From Luteibacter jiangsuensis (lineage in GTDB: Bacteria; Pseudomonadota; Gammaproteobacteria; Xanthomonadales; Rhodanobacteraceae), in assembly GCF_011742555.1 (NCBI RefSeq), contig NZ_JAAQQR010000002.1, forward strand, positions 186,001 to 250,000: a DNA stretch of 64,000 nucleotides, written 5' to 3'. A program made the position numbers and the translations under genes. Below the pieces are notes generated by a model that was given only the letters and a program-made list of their open reading frames with translations, was not told the DNA's origin and made no database searches. Each line of letters begins with the position of its first letter. Position 1 is the first letter of the stretch. Below, piece by piece: positions 16,854 through 26,218 of this stretch.

Positions 16854-16889
16854 GGATAGTCTGTCGGCAGCGGCTGAAATTCCCCGAGG

Positions 16890-16912
16890 CCCCGGCTTCA
16901 GCCAGGCCGGGG
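16890..16912. other. Hairpin in the 265-bp divergent intergenic region
   Basis: CCCCGGC (16890-16896) pairs with GCCGGGG (16906-16912) in the gap 16854-17118, upstream of both divergent genes. An A/T-rich stretch at 16928-16950 may hold promoter elements. I cannot assign -35/-10 boxes with confidence. Confidence 0.3.
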
Positions 16913-17118
16913 ACGGGATCGAGTGTATCCCATTTTACTTTTTACTAACACCCCTGGGAGGCCGGCTTCAGGAAACGTATCGGCTGCCGTTGACCACGAT
17001 TAAGGAACCGTCCGCCGATTAGGGGCAAGGGTCGGGCGACAGGGCCACGACCGCCCCATCGCGCGGTTGCGACAACGCATATAGACTGAATGAAACACGA
17101 CCGGAACCCCGCCAGGCG

Positions 17119-20013
17119 ATGACCTCCGTTTCATCCCAAAGCCCGACTATGCAGGCGCCTGGTTTCGGCGAGATGGAGCCGTTGCAGCACGCCCTGGAGC
17201 GGCTGCTCCGTGCCGCGGACGCCGAAGCGGTACGCACCGAATGCGAGGCCTTCGTGCACTGCCTCATTGCCGGGGCGCAAGTGGACTGGCGCGCGGACGC
17301 CGACGCGATTCCCACCCGCCCGGGGCTGCTGGAACTGGCGGTCGATCCGCAGAACGAGCGAAGTCTGGAGATCGCGGCACCGGAAGCGGACCTGGCCGCC
17401 TGGGCCGACATGCTGTCCTGGCTCGGCCGCCTTTCGTCCGCCCGCCTGCGACAGCTCGCCGAAACCGCGAACCTCTACGAGGCCATCTCCCGGCTCGCCC
17501 TCGCCGAGCGGCTGCAGCGCGCGCTCTACGCCATTGCCGAGCAGGCGGGCGCCGAGCACAACATGAAGGACATGATGAGTGCGCTCCACGGCATCGTGGG
17601 CAGCCTCATGTATGCTGAGAACTTCTTCATCGTTCTGTACGACGCGCAGAACCGCACCGTCCGTTTCCCGTATTTCGTGGACACCGAGGATCAGGACATT
17701 CCCGATCCGGAAGGCATACGTCCCATCGAGGCCATCGAGAACACGCTGACCTGGCACGTGCTGCTCAGTGGCCGTTCCATGATGGGCGCCAGCAGCGATC
17801 TGGAAAAGAACCTGCCGGGTCCGCGGGTGAACATCGGCCCGCCCAGCGACGACTGGCTCGGCGTGCCCATGAAGCGCGGCGAGGACGTCGTGGGCGCGCT
17901 CGTGGTGCAGAGCTACCGCGACGATACGCGCTACACGGAGAACGACCGCGATCTTCTCACCTATGTCGCGCAGCACGTGCAAACGGCGCTGGAACGGCGC
18001 CAGGCTCATGAGGAACTGGAACGCCGGGTCACCACGCGCACAGCCGCGCTGCGCGAGGCCAATCGCGTGCTCCGCCAGCAGGTTCTGCAGCGCCAGCGCG
18101 GCGAACGCCTGCAGGCGGCGCTCTTCCGCATCGCGGAGCTGGCCAACACATCGGACAGCATCGAGAACTTCTACGCAGCGGTGCACCGGGTCATCGGCGG
18201 TCTTCTCTACGCGCGCAATTTCTATATCGCCCTGTTGTCGGAAGACCAGAACAAGCTCACGTTCCCCTATTCGGTGGACGAACTCGACGGCGTGCGGGAG
18301 CCGCGCGAACTCGGCCGCGGGCTCACCGAGTACGTGCTGCGCAACGGCAAGGCCCTGCTGGCCGACCGCGACGAGATCGACCGCCTCAACCGCGACCAGG
18401 TGCTTTCCACCAGCGGCGCCCGCTCGCTGCACTGGCTTGGCGTGCCGCTCATCTGGAACGAGAAGTCGATGGGCGTGCTGGCGGTGCAGAGCTACACGCC
18501 CGAACACACCTACAGCGCCCGCGATCAGGAACTGCTGACCTTCGTCAGTTATCACATCGCGAACGCGCTGCAGCGCAAGTACACGACCGAGTCCCTGAAG
18601 CAGGCCTACGCGAGCCTGGAGCGCCGCGTCACGGAGCGCACGCGAGCACTCGCACTCGCCAATCGCGACCTGCGCGAGCAGATTGCGGAGCGCGAGCGCG
18701 TCGAGCGCCGCCTCAAGTACGAAACCCTGCACGATTCCCTCACCGGCCTGCCGAATCGCACCCTTCTGCTGCAGCGCCTCGAACAGGCGTTGAACCACTA
18801 CCGCGAGAATCCCGGCGAACTCTTCGCCGTGCTCTTCATCGATCTCGACCGCTTCAAGGTGATCAACGACTCCGTGGGGCACCTCGTGGGAGACGACCTG
18901 CTCTTCCAGGTCGGCGGCCGTATCCGAGCCTGCCTGAAGACGCGCGACGTGGTCGCCCGCCTGGGCGGCGACGAGTTCGCCGTACTGGTCGAGGGCATCG
19001 TCGACCCGCAGGCCGCCACGCACATCGCGGAACGCATCATCGCCCAGTTGCAGACACCCTTCCGGCTGGGTGCGAAGGAAATCTTCACCTCGGCATCCAT
19101 CGGCATCGCGCTGCCCTCGCCCGATTACACACGGCCGGAAGAACTGCTCCGCGACGCCGATTCGGCCATGTACCGCGCGAAGGACGAGGGGCGCCACCGC
19201 GCCGCCATCTTCGACGATCGCCTGCGCCGCGAAGCGCTTTCCCTCCTCGAACTGGAAGGCGACCTGCGCCGGGCGCTCACGCGTAACGAGTTCGTGCCCT
19301 TCTACCAGCCCATCGTGGAACTGGAGAGCGGCCGCGTCGTCGGTTACGAGGCACTGCTGCGCTGGCGCCATCCCGAGCGCGGCCTGCTGCCGCCGGGGGA
19401 ATTCCTCGCCGTGGCCGAAGACACGGGCTGTTCCGAAGCCATCGACTGGCAGATCTTCGAACAGGTGGCGCGGCAGGCGCGTGCGCTGGTGGGCGACGAG
19501 GGTTTCCTCAGCATCAACGTATCGGGCAGCCATTTCCGCTCCCCGGACCTCGATCAGCGCCTGCTCGACCTGTTGGCGGAGCACAACGTACCGGCCCGCT
19601 CCATCCGCGTGGAAGTCACGGAGCGCGCGCTGCTCGAGAACCCCGCCCAGGTCAAACGCATCCTGGAAAACCTGCGCAACCATGGCGTGGGCATCGCGCT
19701 GGACGACTTCGGCACGGGCTACTCCTCACTCAGCTACCTGCACCAGTACCCGATTGAAACACTGAAGATCGACCGCTCCTTCGTGACCGAGCTTCCGTCC
19801 GAAGACAACGAGGCCCACAGCACGGCTGTGGTGCGCGCCATTCAGGCGCTGGCCGATTCGCTGCGCATGCAGGTGATCGCCGAGGGCATCGAAACCGAAT
19901 CGCAGATGCGCGTCCTGCGCCGCATCGGTTGCCGATTCGGCCAGGGCTTCCTGTTTGCCCAGCCGGCCCCGGCCAGCAAGTGGCTCGGCTCGCCGCTGTC
20001 GCTGGATGCGTGA
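17119..20013 (+). CDS. GAF-GAF-GGDEF-EAL cyclic-di-GMP signalling protein
   Basis: A 964-aa cytoplasmic protein with no membrane segment. Two GAF-like sensor modules, each followed by a coiled coil (ERRVTTRTAALREANRVLRQ; ERRVTERTRALALANRDLRE), lead into a GGDEF domain and an EAL domain. The cyclase motif GGDEF is intact at about residue 616. The EAL domain keeps EALLRW (about 743), EVTE, LDDFGTG, LKIDRSFV, AEGIET and the terminal QGFLFAQP, so phosphodiesterase activity is expected. The allosteric I-site reads KTRD instead of RxxD, so product inhibition may be lost. The net direction cannot be told from sequence. ATG 17119 is the first in-frame start. Confidence 0.94.
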   Translation: MTSVSSQSPTMQAPGFGEMEPLQHALERLLRAADAEAVRTECEAFVHCLIAGAQVDWRADADAIPTRPGLLELAVDPQNERSLEIAAPEADLAAWADMLSWLGRLSSARLRQLAETANLYEAISRLALAERLQRALYAIAEQAGAEHNMKDMMSALHGIVGSLMYAENFFIVLYDAQNRTVRFPYFVDTEDQDIPDPEGIRPIEAIENTLTWHVLLSGRSMMGASSDLEKNLPGPRVNIGPPSDDWLGVPMKRGEDVVGALVVQSYRDDTRYTENDRDLLTYVAQHVQTALERRQAHEELERRVTTRTAALREANRVLRQQVLQRQRGERLQAALFRIAELANTSDSIENFYAAVHRVIGGLLYARNFYIALLSEDQNKLTFPYSVDELDGVREPRELGRGLTEYVLRNGKALLADRDEIDRLNRDQVLSTSGARSLHWLGVPLIWNEKSMGVLAVQSYTPEHTYSARDQELLTFVSYHIANALQRKYTTESLKQAYASLERRVTERTRALALANRDLREQIAERERVERRLKYETLHDSLTGLPNRTLLLQRLEQALNHYRENPGELFAVLFIDLDRFKVINDSVGHLVGDDLLFQVGGRIRACLKTRDVVARLGGDEFAVLVEGIVDPQAATHIAERIIAQLQTPFRLGAKEIFTSASIGIALPSPDYTRPEELLRDADSAMYRAKDEGRHRAAIFDDRLRREALSLLELEGDLRRALTRNEFVPFYQPIVELESGRVVGYEALLRWRHPERGLLPPGEFLAVAEDTGCSEAIDWQIFEQVARQARALVGDEGFLSINVSGSHFRSPDLDQRLLDLLAEHNVPARSIRVEVTERALLENPAQVKRILENLRNHGVGIALDDFGTGYSSLSYLHQYPIETLKIDRSFVTELPSEDNEAHSTAVVRAIQALADSLRMQVIAEGIETESQMRVLRRIGCRFGQGFLFAQPAPASKWLGSPLSLDA

Positions 20014-20023
20014 TCCCGTCCCT

Positions 20024-20112
20024 GAGGAGTCGCTGCAGCGGCGAGGGGGAGGCGCACGAGGCTTATCGCTACGCCGCTTCGTTGGCTTTTCGCCGCTGAA
20101 GCGGCTCCCACA
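20024..20112. repeat. REP-like palindromic repeat, copy 4 (diverged)
   Basis: About 89 bp with weaker arms (GAGGAGTCGCTGCAGCGGCGA and TCGCCGCTGAAGCGGCTCCC) and an unrelated middle. The right arm matches copy 5 closely. It lies between the convergent GGDEF-EAL and hslO genes and ends just before the hslO stop. Confidence 0.7.
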
Positions 20113-20118
20113 TGTCGC

Positions 20119-21039
20119 TTATTGGAGCGTTGAGGGCGAGGGCGGGGTTTCCACCTGCGTGAGCAGGCGCTCCGCGTCCACGCGATCGAAGATGTAGCGA
20201 GTGGCGCAGAACTCGCAGATCACTTCGATCTCGCCCTGCCTGTCATGAAGCGTGGCCTCCACCTCCTCGCGTCCGAGCGCACGCAGCATGCCCTCCACGC
20301 GCTCCTGCGAGCAGGTGCAACCGAAGGCCAGCGGCTTCGGTTCGTACAGCCGCACGGTCTCTTCGTGGTAGAGGCGATAGAGCAGCTCCTCCGGACGCGT
20401 GGCAAGCATTTCGGTGGCACTCAACGTGGCGGTGAGGTGACCGACCCGGGCCCAGGCGTCGTCGTCCTGTTCCGCCGCCGCATGGCCGCCCTCGCCCGGC
20501 ACGGGCTGGAGCATGAGCCCGACCGCGTGCTTTCCGTCGGCCGCCAGCAGGATACGGGCCGGCAACTGCTCGGAGCGTTCGAAGTAGTTTTCGAGCGCCT
20601 CGCCGATCGTGCCGGTGTCTTCGAGGTTGACCACGCCCTGGTAACGGCCGCGTTCCGCATGGCCGATGGTGATGGCCAGCATGGCGTCGGGCAGGCTGGC
20701 CAGTTCGACCTGCGGCGGCAGTGCCTGGGCGTCGTATCGCGCCAGACCGCGAACGCGGCCCTTGTCGGTGCATTCGGTGAACAGCAGGCGCAACGCGCCC
20801 TGGCTCTTGAATTCGAGCGAGAGCGCGCCCTCGAATTTGATATTTCCCGTCAGCAGGGCGCTGGCGGCCACCGCCTGGCCGAGCGTGTCGCGCAGCGCGC
20901 TGGGATAGTCCGCGCGCGAGGCGATCTCGTGCCAGCTGGCGCCCAGTCGCACCAGCACGCCGCGCACTCCCGCCTTCTCGAGCATGAAGCGGTGCAGCAC
21001 GTCTTCCGAGGCAAGGTTTTCGACGATGGAATCGGTCAC
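20119..21039 (-). CDS. hslO: Redox-regulated chaperone Hsp33
   Basis: The 306-aa holdase is switched on by oxidation and protects unfolded proteins from aggregation. The C-terminal zinc switch is present: CxC in FGCTCSQERVEG and CxxC in EVICEFCATRY. The N-terminal domain has RGVLVRLGASWHEI and FSSQ-type hydrophobic strands typical of the family. The start is GTG at 21039, with AGGAG six bases upstream; a longer in-frame reading to 21126 has no homology. It is divergent from mtgA. Confidence 0.95.
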   Translation of the reverse strand: MTDSIVENLASEDVLHRFMLEKAGVRGVLVRLGASWHEIASRADYPSALRDTLGQAVAASALLTGNIKFEGALSLEFKSQGALRLLFTECTDKGRVRGLARYDAQALPPQVELASLPDAMLAITIGHAERGRYQGVVNLEDTGTIGEALENYFERSEQLPARILLAADGKHAVGLMLQPVPGEGGHAAAEQDDDAWARVGHLTATLSATEMLATRPEELLYRLYHEETVRLYEPKPLAFGCTCSQERVEGMLRALGREEVEATLHDRQGEIEVICEFCATRYIFDRVDAERLLTQVETPPSPSTLQ

Positions 21040-21145
21040 GGCGGTCTCCTGGTGATCCGACGGAAGATGGGGACGCCCACGGGCACCGACAAGCCTGCGG
21101 CGGACTTGCCCCTTATACTGCGCCATCCTTCGTCACAGCGCCGCT

Positions 21146-21886
21146 ATGAGTCCCACGCCTCGTTCGCCGATACGCCGGATTCTCCGCCTGCTGGCCCTGC
21201 TGCTGCTCGCGTGGGTGGTGCTCTCCTGCCTGGCCGTCATCGTGCTGCGCTTCGTGCCTCCCTGGACCAGCGCCATGATGATGGAACGCCGAACGGAGGC
21301 GCTCGTGCACGGCGAGGAGGATTTCCACTTCCGCCACCGCTGGGTGCCGTGGGACCGCATCTCGCCAAACGTAGGCATTGCCATGGTGGCTGGCGAGGAT
21401 CAGAAATTCCCCTACCACCATGGGTTCGACGTGGATGCGATCCAGGACGCCATCGATGCCGCCGACGAAGGCAAGCGCCTGCGTGGGGCAAGCACCATCA
21501 GCCAGCAGGTGGCGAAGAACCTGTTCCTGTGGAACGGACGCAGCTTCGTGCGCAAGGGGCTGGAAGCCTGGTTCACCGTGCTCATCGAGGCCTTCTGGCC
21601 GAAGCAACGCATCCTCGAGGTGTACATGAACATCGTGGAACTCGGCGACGGCGTTTACGGCGTGGGCGCCGCCAGCGAAGCGTTCTTCCACACCACGCCC
21701 GACCGGCTCGGCATGGCCCAGGCGGCAAGGCTTGCCGCGGTGCTGCCCAATCCACGCCGCTTCCACGCCGATGCGCCCAGTGCCTACGTGCAGCGCCGCG
21801 CGGAGTGGATCGCGCGACAGGCGGCGCAGCTTGGCGGCCCGGCTTACCTCACGCGACCGGCGCCCGTGTCCGGGCGTGTCCGGTGA
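21146..21886 (+). CDS. mtgA: Monofunctional peptidoglycan transglycosylase MtgA
   Basis: A 246-aa GT51 enzyme that polymerises lipid II glycan chains. One N-terminal membrane helix (about residues 12-36) is followed by the GT51 motifs GEDQKFPYHHGFD (catalytic Glu), RGASTISQQVAKNLF, RKGLEAWFT and KQRILEVYMNIVELGDGVYG. It lacks a transpeptidase domain, as expected. Only 11 bases separate it from the following GT2 gene, so the two are probably co-transcribed. Confidence 0.96.
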   Translation: MSPTPRSPIRRILRLLALLLLAWVVLSCLAVIVLRFVPPWTSAMMMERRTEALVHGEEDFHFRHRWVPWDRISPNVGIAMVAGEDQKFPYHHGFDVDAIQDAIDAADEGKRLRGASTISQQVAKNLFLWNGRSFVRKGLEAWFTVLIEAFWPKQRILEVYMNIVELGDGVYGVGAASEAFFHTTPDRLGMAQAARLAAVLPNPRRFHADAPSAYVQRRAEWIARQAAQLGGPAYLTRPAPVSGRVR

Positions 21887-21897
21887 GAAGACCCCTT

Positions 21898-22866
21898 ATG
21901 TCGTTTTCCCTCGCCGTCGTCGTTCCCGCTTACAACGAAGCCCAGGTCATCGGGACTTTCCACGCCCGGCTCGCTGGCGTGCTCGACGGCATCGATGCCG
22001 CATGCCGCGTCATCTACGTGGATGACGGCAGCAGCGACGAAACCTGGCCCATGGTCGTGGCGCTGGCCGAAGAAGACCCGCGCGTGGCGGCGCTGCGGCT
22101 CTCGCGCAATTTCGGCAAGGAGGCCGCCATGACGGCGGGCCTGGATACCGCCGACGCCGATGCCGTCGTGGTCATCGACGCCGACCTCCAGGACCCTCCC
22201 GAGCTCATTCCCGAACTGATCGCGCAGTGGCTGGACGGATACGACGTGGTGTATGCCACACGCGGAGAACGAGACGGCGAGACGCGCACGAAAAAATTCA
22301 CGTCCGCGGCGTTCTACCGGGTGATGGAAAAGCTGTCCGACACCCCCCTTCCCCGCGACACGGGCGACTTCCGCCTGCTTTCGCGGCGCGCCGTGGAGGC
22401 CATGCGAGGTCTGCGCGAGCGGCAGCGCTTCATGAAGGGGCTGTTCGCCTGGATCGGCTATCCGCAGACGTCGGTCACCTACCATCGCGATGCCCGCCAC
22501 GCGGGCAACACCAAGTGGAACTACTGGCGCCTGACCAATCTGGCCATCGAGGGCATCACCTCGTTCTCCACCGCGCCGCTGCGGATGGCCACCTGGCTGG
22601 GTGTGTCCGCCGCAGGCTTCGCCTTCCTGTACGGGCTCTGGGTGATGTTCAAGGTGCTCCTCTGGGGCGACCCTGTGCGGGGCTATCCCACACTGATGGT
22701 GGTGATCCTCTTCCTCGGCGGGGCGCAGCTTCTCGCCCTGGGGGTGATAGGCGAATACATCGGACGGACCTACGCCGAAGCTAAACGCCGCCCGCTTTAC
22801 TACATCGAATCGCGCCGTGGCGGCCTTTCATGTGGCGGTGACTCCGGCAAGGCGGGTCGGGAGTAA
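21898..22866 (+). CDS. GT2 polyprenyl-phosphate glycosyltransferase (GtrB/DPM1-like)
   Basis: A 322-aa membrane-bound glycosyltransferase. The GT2 domain shows VVVPAYNEAQVIG, the DDGSSD nucleotide-binding site and DADLQDPPEL near residues 95-104. Two C-terminal membrane helices follow (about 232-300), with the GtrB-type ending GVIGEYIGRTYAEAKRRPLY. Such proteins load a sugar onto undecaprenyl phosphate for O-antigen or lipid A decoration. The sugar and acceptor are unknown, and no GtrA flippase is adjacent. The ATG at 21898 lies 11 bases after mtgA. Confidence 0.9.
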   Translation: MSFSLAVVVPAYNEAQVIGTFHARLAGVLDGIDAACRVIYVDDGSSDETWPMVVALAEEDPRVAALRLSRNFGKEAAMTAGLDTADADAVVVIDADLQDPPELIPELIAQWLDGYDVVYATRGERDGETRTKKFTSAAFYRVMEKLSDTPLPRDTGDFRLLSRRAVEAMRGLRERQRFMKGLFAWIGYPQTSVTYHRDARHAGNTKWNYWRLTNLAIEGITSFSTAPLRMATWLGVSAAGFAFLYGLWVMFKVLLWGDPVRGYPTLMVVILFLGGAQLLALGVIGEYIGRTYAEAKRRPLYYIESRRGGLSCGGDSGKAGRE

Positions 22867-22912
22867 ACTGCGGGTACCGCGGCGGCGGCCGCGCCCAACC
22901 CGGGAGTCGAGC

Positions 22913-23341
22913 ATGCAGCAGGTCAAGCATCTTCTTGCAGCCAAGGGGAACGCCGTTTACGCGGTGGCACCCGATGCCGCGGTATACGACGCCCTCCAGC
23001 AGATGGCCGACAAGAATGTCGGCGCCCTCGCCGTCATCCGGGGGGACGAACTGGTGGGCATCATTTCCGAGCGCGATTACGCACGCAAGGTCGTTCTCAA
23101 GGATCGCTCGTCGCGGGAAACGCCGGTCTCGGAAATCATGACGCCGGGCGTGGTCACCATCGGCCCCGATGCCTCCGTGGACGACTGCATGCGGCTGTGC
23201 ACCGACAACCGGCTGCGCCACCTGCCGGTGCTGGACGGCGGCCGTGTCGTGGGCATGGTGTCGATCGGCGACCTGGTGAAGGCGACGATCTCCGAGCAGA
23301 GGGAAACCATCAACCAGCTGGAAAGCTACATCGTCGGCTGA
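22913..23341 (+). CDS. Tandem CBS-domain protein
   Basis: A 142-aa protein made almost wholly of two CBS motifs (AVYDALQQMADKNVGALAVI and SVDDCMRLCTDNRLRHLPVL), a pair that usually binds adenosyl nucleotides as an energy or redox sensor. No partner domain is present. The ATG at 22913 has CGGGAG 9 bases upstream; an in-frame ATG at 22817 lies inside the preceding GT2 gene. Its 3' end overlaps the convergent transporter gene by 16 bases. The target is unknown. Confidence 0.88.
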   Translation: MQQVKHLLAAKGNAVYAVAPDAAVYDALQQMADKNVGALAVIRGDELVGIISERDYARKVVLKDRSSRETPVSEIMTPGVVTIGPDASVDDCMRLCTDNRLRHLPVLDGGRVVGMVSIGDLVKATISEQRETINQLESYIVG

Positions 23342-24627
23342 TCCGCCTTCGTGGCCTCGCTCGACTCCGGCTCGAGATCGGGCGAGGTGGCGGCGCGCCT
23401 CGCCACTTCCGTCGCCACGGCGGCAAGCCCGGCGCAGATGACACCGATGCCCGCGATACCCACGCCGATGGCGTGAAGGCCCTGGAGGCCGCCGGTGACC
23501 AGCAGGTCGCCAAGGCGCCATACCGTGGTCTCGATGAAATTCTTGCCCTTGTAGCGCAGTTCGGGCGGCACACGCGTGTAGAGCGCGTCCGCCGCGGGTT
23601 TGGCCATCCCGTACGTCAGGCCACGCGTTCCCACCTGCACGATGGCGATCAAGGGCACGGCGACACCGAACAGGAGCGCATTGCCCGCCCCGTGCATGGC
23701 CAGCCAGGCGAGCAGTCCGAAGTTGACGACCGACGGCAGCACCAGTGCCCATGCCGTGCCGAGGCCGCGCATCAGCAGCGGCGTAAGGGTGAGTTGAAGG
23801 AGCGCGCCAAGGCCGTTGATCCACAGATCCAGTTCGGCGTAAAACGCGGTGCGGACGGCATTGTCCGTGAAATGAGCCTTCGTGTAGTCGGCCATCAGGG
23901 CATAGGCCATGGTGGCGATGCCGTCGCTCAGCAACATGAGCAGGGCCATGTAGCGAAGGAACGGCTGCGACACGGCCGCCTTCGCCCCTTCGACGAATGA
24001 ACCTCCGAGCGGCGTACCGTCGCCGGCATCGTCCTCTCCGTTTCGCGTGGAGAGGGCAAGCAATGCACCGAGAGCCGCCAGGAGCGCGACAGCCGACACG
24101 ACGAGCATCGCGGGGACATTCAGGCGCATGACGAGGAGGCGGGTGAGCAACGGACCGGCCAATGCACCGGCCATGCCACCAAAGGCGATGAACGGGAACA
24201 CGAGACGCGCCTGCCGACTCCGGTACACGTCCGCCATGAAGCTCCAGAACAGCGACACCACGAAAAGGTTGAAGACGCTAAGCCAGACGAAGAACACCCG
24301 GCCCAACGCCTCGGCCCCGATGCGGTCCTGCGCCACGAAGGCCGGCACGAAGGCGATCAGACACGCGACGAAGAAAAGGTAACTGCCCAGAACCACCCGC
24401 CGGCGCGGAAAGCGCGACACCAGCCAGCCGAAGACCGGCGTCAGCGCCAGCATCACCACGAAGACGATGGCGTAGAACATGGGTAACGACGACGATCCCG
24501 TCGCGCCCACCAGCTGATCGCGCACAGGGCGCAGGATGTAGTAGGAGGTCAGTATCAGGAAAAAGGAGATGACCGATAGCGCGAGGGACTTGGCCTCGCC
24601 GCGGGCGGCATTCGGTCTCTGGTTCAC
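23326..24627 (-). CDS. MFS-fold carrier resembling NTP/NDP exchange transporters
   Basis: A 433-aa membrane protein with about 12 predicted helices. The N-terminal SYYILRPVRDQL and the segments FWSFMADVYRSRQAR and RGLTYGMAKPAADALYTRVP recall the ATP/ADP-translocase-like (NTT) branch of the MFS seen in free-living bacteria, where the substrate is usually unproven. The C-terminus is a short hydrophilic tail rich in Glu and Ser. It overlaps the CBS gene tail to tail by 16 bases. The call is based on family resemblance only. Confidence 0.75.
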   Translation of the reverse strand: MNQRPNAARGEAKSLALSVISFFLILTSYYILRPVRDQLVGATGSSSLPMFYAIVFVVMLALTPVFGWLVSRFPRRRVVLGSYLFFVACLIAFVPAFVAQDRIGAEALGRVFFVWLSVFNLFVVSLFWSFMADVYRSRQARLVFPFIAFGGMAGALAGPLLTRLLVMRLNVPAMLVVSAVALLAALGALLALSTRNGEDDAGDGTPLGGSFVEGAKAAVSQPFLRYMALLMLLSDGIATMAYALMADYTKAHFTDNAVRTAFYAELDLWINGLGALLQLTLTPLLMRGLGTAWALVLPSVVNFGLLAWLAMHGAGNALLFGVAVPLIAIVQVGTRGLTYGMAKPAADALYTRVPPELRYKGKNFIETTVWRLGDLLVTGGLQGLHAIGVGIAGIGVICAGLAAVATEVARRAATSPDLEPESSEATKADQPTM

Positions 24628-24807
24628 GATGGCCCACGGTCCGGTGAAAGCGGCGTCGGAAGCCTACCATGCCCACGTGGCTCGTTCAGGGTCGTCAAGA
24701 GGCCATCCGTTGTCGCGGAGCGGGAAGTAAAAGACAATGCCAGGAGCCGGGGGTATCCGGTGTTCCCATTCCGCGGCACCGCCGGTGCCTCGATCCGCGA
24801 GAAAAGC

Positions 24808-26148
24808 ATGTCGTTTCGTTCCGCGTCCCTGCTCGCCTGCGCGCTCGCCTGCGCCGCCTCCGCGTCCATCGCGTTTGCCGCGACTCCGCAAAAACCACCC
24901 GTCGTTCACGTGGATCCCGCCTCGGCGAAACTGCCGCCGGAGAGGGTCAAGGAAACCGTGGAGAATTACAAACGGTGGCTCGATGCGCTGGAAGCGCGCG
25001 ACGTGGCACCCGCGGTCGTGACGGCCGTCATCGTCGACGACAAGGTCGTCTACGAGCGCGCCATGGGCTATGCCAACGCGAAGACGAGGGAACCGGCCAC
25101 TCCGGAGACCGTGTTCCGCCTGGCCTCGCTCTCGAAGGCTTTTGCGACGGGCGTCACCGCCGTACTGGTGCGCGCGGGGTTCCTCAGCTGGGATACCAGG
25201 CTGATCGACACGATTCCCTATTTCAAGCTCAAGGACATGCAGGAGGCCCAGCAGGCGACCGTACGCGACATCCTTGGGCAGCGCCTGGGCCTGCCGCGCA
25301 ACACCTACGATGCGATGCTGGAAGCCGACGCGCCCTACGAGGAACTGGTGCGCAAGCTGGACGAGGTCGATCTCTCCTGCAAGGTGGGCGCATGTTACGG
25401 CTACCAGAACGTGGCCTTCAGCATGATCGGCGACGTGATCTTCGCCCAGACCGGCGACTATTTCTTCCGCCAGGTGGAGCGGCGCATCTTCTCGCCGCTG
25501 GGCATGACCACCGCAAGCTACGGCCGCGACGCCCTGGAATCCAGCAAGAGCTGGGCCCGTCCGCATCGCGGCACGCCGCACCACTGGACGCCTTACGAAC
25601 CCAACGACAGCTACTACCGCGTGGCTCCCGCCGCCGGCGTGAACGCCAGCCTGCGCGACATGGAGCAATGGCTGATGGCCCAGATGGGCGCACGGCCCGA
25701 CGTCCTGCCCACGCCGTTGCTCGACGTGCTGCATGCACCGGAGGTCGCCACGCCTTCCGAGGAGCGCTCGCAGCCGTGGCGCCGCGCCCGTGTCACCGAC
25801 GCGCATTACGCACTGGGCTGGCGCGTCTTCAAGTACGCCAATGAAGACCTCGTGTACCACGCAGGCGCGGTATCGGGCTATCGCACGATGATAGGCTTCT
25901 TCCCGAAGTACCACGCAGGCGTCGTCACGATGTGGAACGCCGCCGGCCCGGTGCCGGGCGGGCTCATGCCCATGGTGTTCGACAGCCTGTTGGGCTTGCC
26001 GCATGTCGATTGGGCGGGCGTCGACGGCCCGGTACGCGACGCACCGGTCGCCAAGGCCGCGAAGTCCACCCCTGCGAAAGCCAACGCCAAGGCGAAGACA
26101 TCCCCGAAAAAGAGCGCGGCGAAGAAGACGGCAAAAAAGAAGCCCTGA
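24808..26148 (+). CDS. Serine hydrolase (class C beta-lactamase fold) with a Lys/Ala-rich tail
   Basis: A 446-aa exported protein with a signal peptide ending near SIAFAA. The penicillin-binding fold motifs are SLSK (Ser107-Lys110, nucleophile and general base), YQN (Tyr199-Asn201) and HAG (His351). These fit the beta-lactamase/D-aminopeptidase family of unknown substrate. The last 31 residues (416-446) are Lys, Ala, Thr and Ser almost only (AKKTAKKKP at the end), like a histone H1 tail and unusual for a periplasmic enzyme. The ATG at 24808 begins the signal peptide; an upstream GTG at 24760 is less likely. Confidence 0.88.
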   Translation: MSFRSASLLACALACAASASIAFAATPQKPPVVHVDPASAKLPPERVKETVENYKRWLDALEARDVAPAVVTAVIVDDKVVYERAMGYANAKTREPATPETVFRLASLSKAFATGVTAVLVRAGFLSWDTRLIDTIPYFKLKDMQEAQQATVRDILGQRLGLPRNTYDAMLEADAPYEELVRKLDEVDLSCKVGACYGYQNVAFSMIGDVIFAQTGDYFFRQVERRIFSPLGMTTASYGRDALESSKSWARPHRGTPHHWTPYEPNDSYYRVAPAAGVNASLRDMEQWLMAQMGARPDVLPTPLLDVLHAPEVATPSEERSQPWRRARVTDAHYALGWRVFKYANEDLVYHAGAVSGYRTMIGFFPKYHAGVVTMWNAAGPVPGGLMPMVFDSLLGLPHVDWAGVDGPVRDAPVAKAAKSTPAKANAKAKTSPKKSAAKKTAKKKP

Positions 26149-26181
26149 TTCCCTTTGGCGGCACCCCGCCCTGACTCACGC

Positions 26182-26215
26182 AAAAAAAGGCCCCCGCTTG
26201 TCGCGAGGGCCTTTC
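26182..26215. terminator. Bidirectional terminator
   Basis: The imperfect stem GGCCCCCGC / GCGAGGGCC with a short loop has seven A's before and TTTCG after. It separates the convergent serine hydrolase and TonB-like genes. Confidence 0.8.
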
Positions 26216-26218
26216 GTC

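Noticed and set aside
17131-19683. 850-codon frame antisense to the GGDEF-EAL gene
   Set aside because: No recognisable domains, and it lies wholly within a gene whose motifs are all intact.
20245-21897. Upstream extension of the GT2 at 21898
   Set aside because: The frame is open through hslO and mtgA but lacks homology. The GT2 domain starts at MSFSLAVVVPAYNE (21898).
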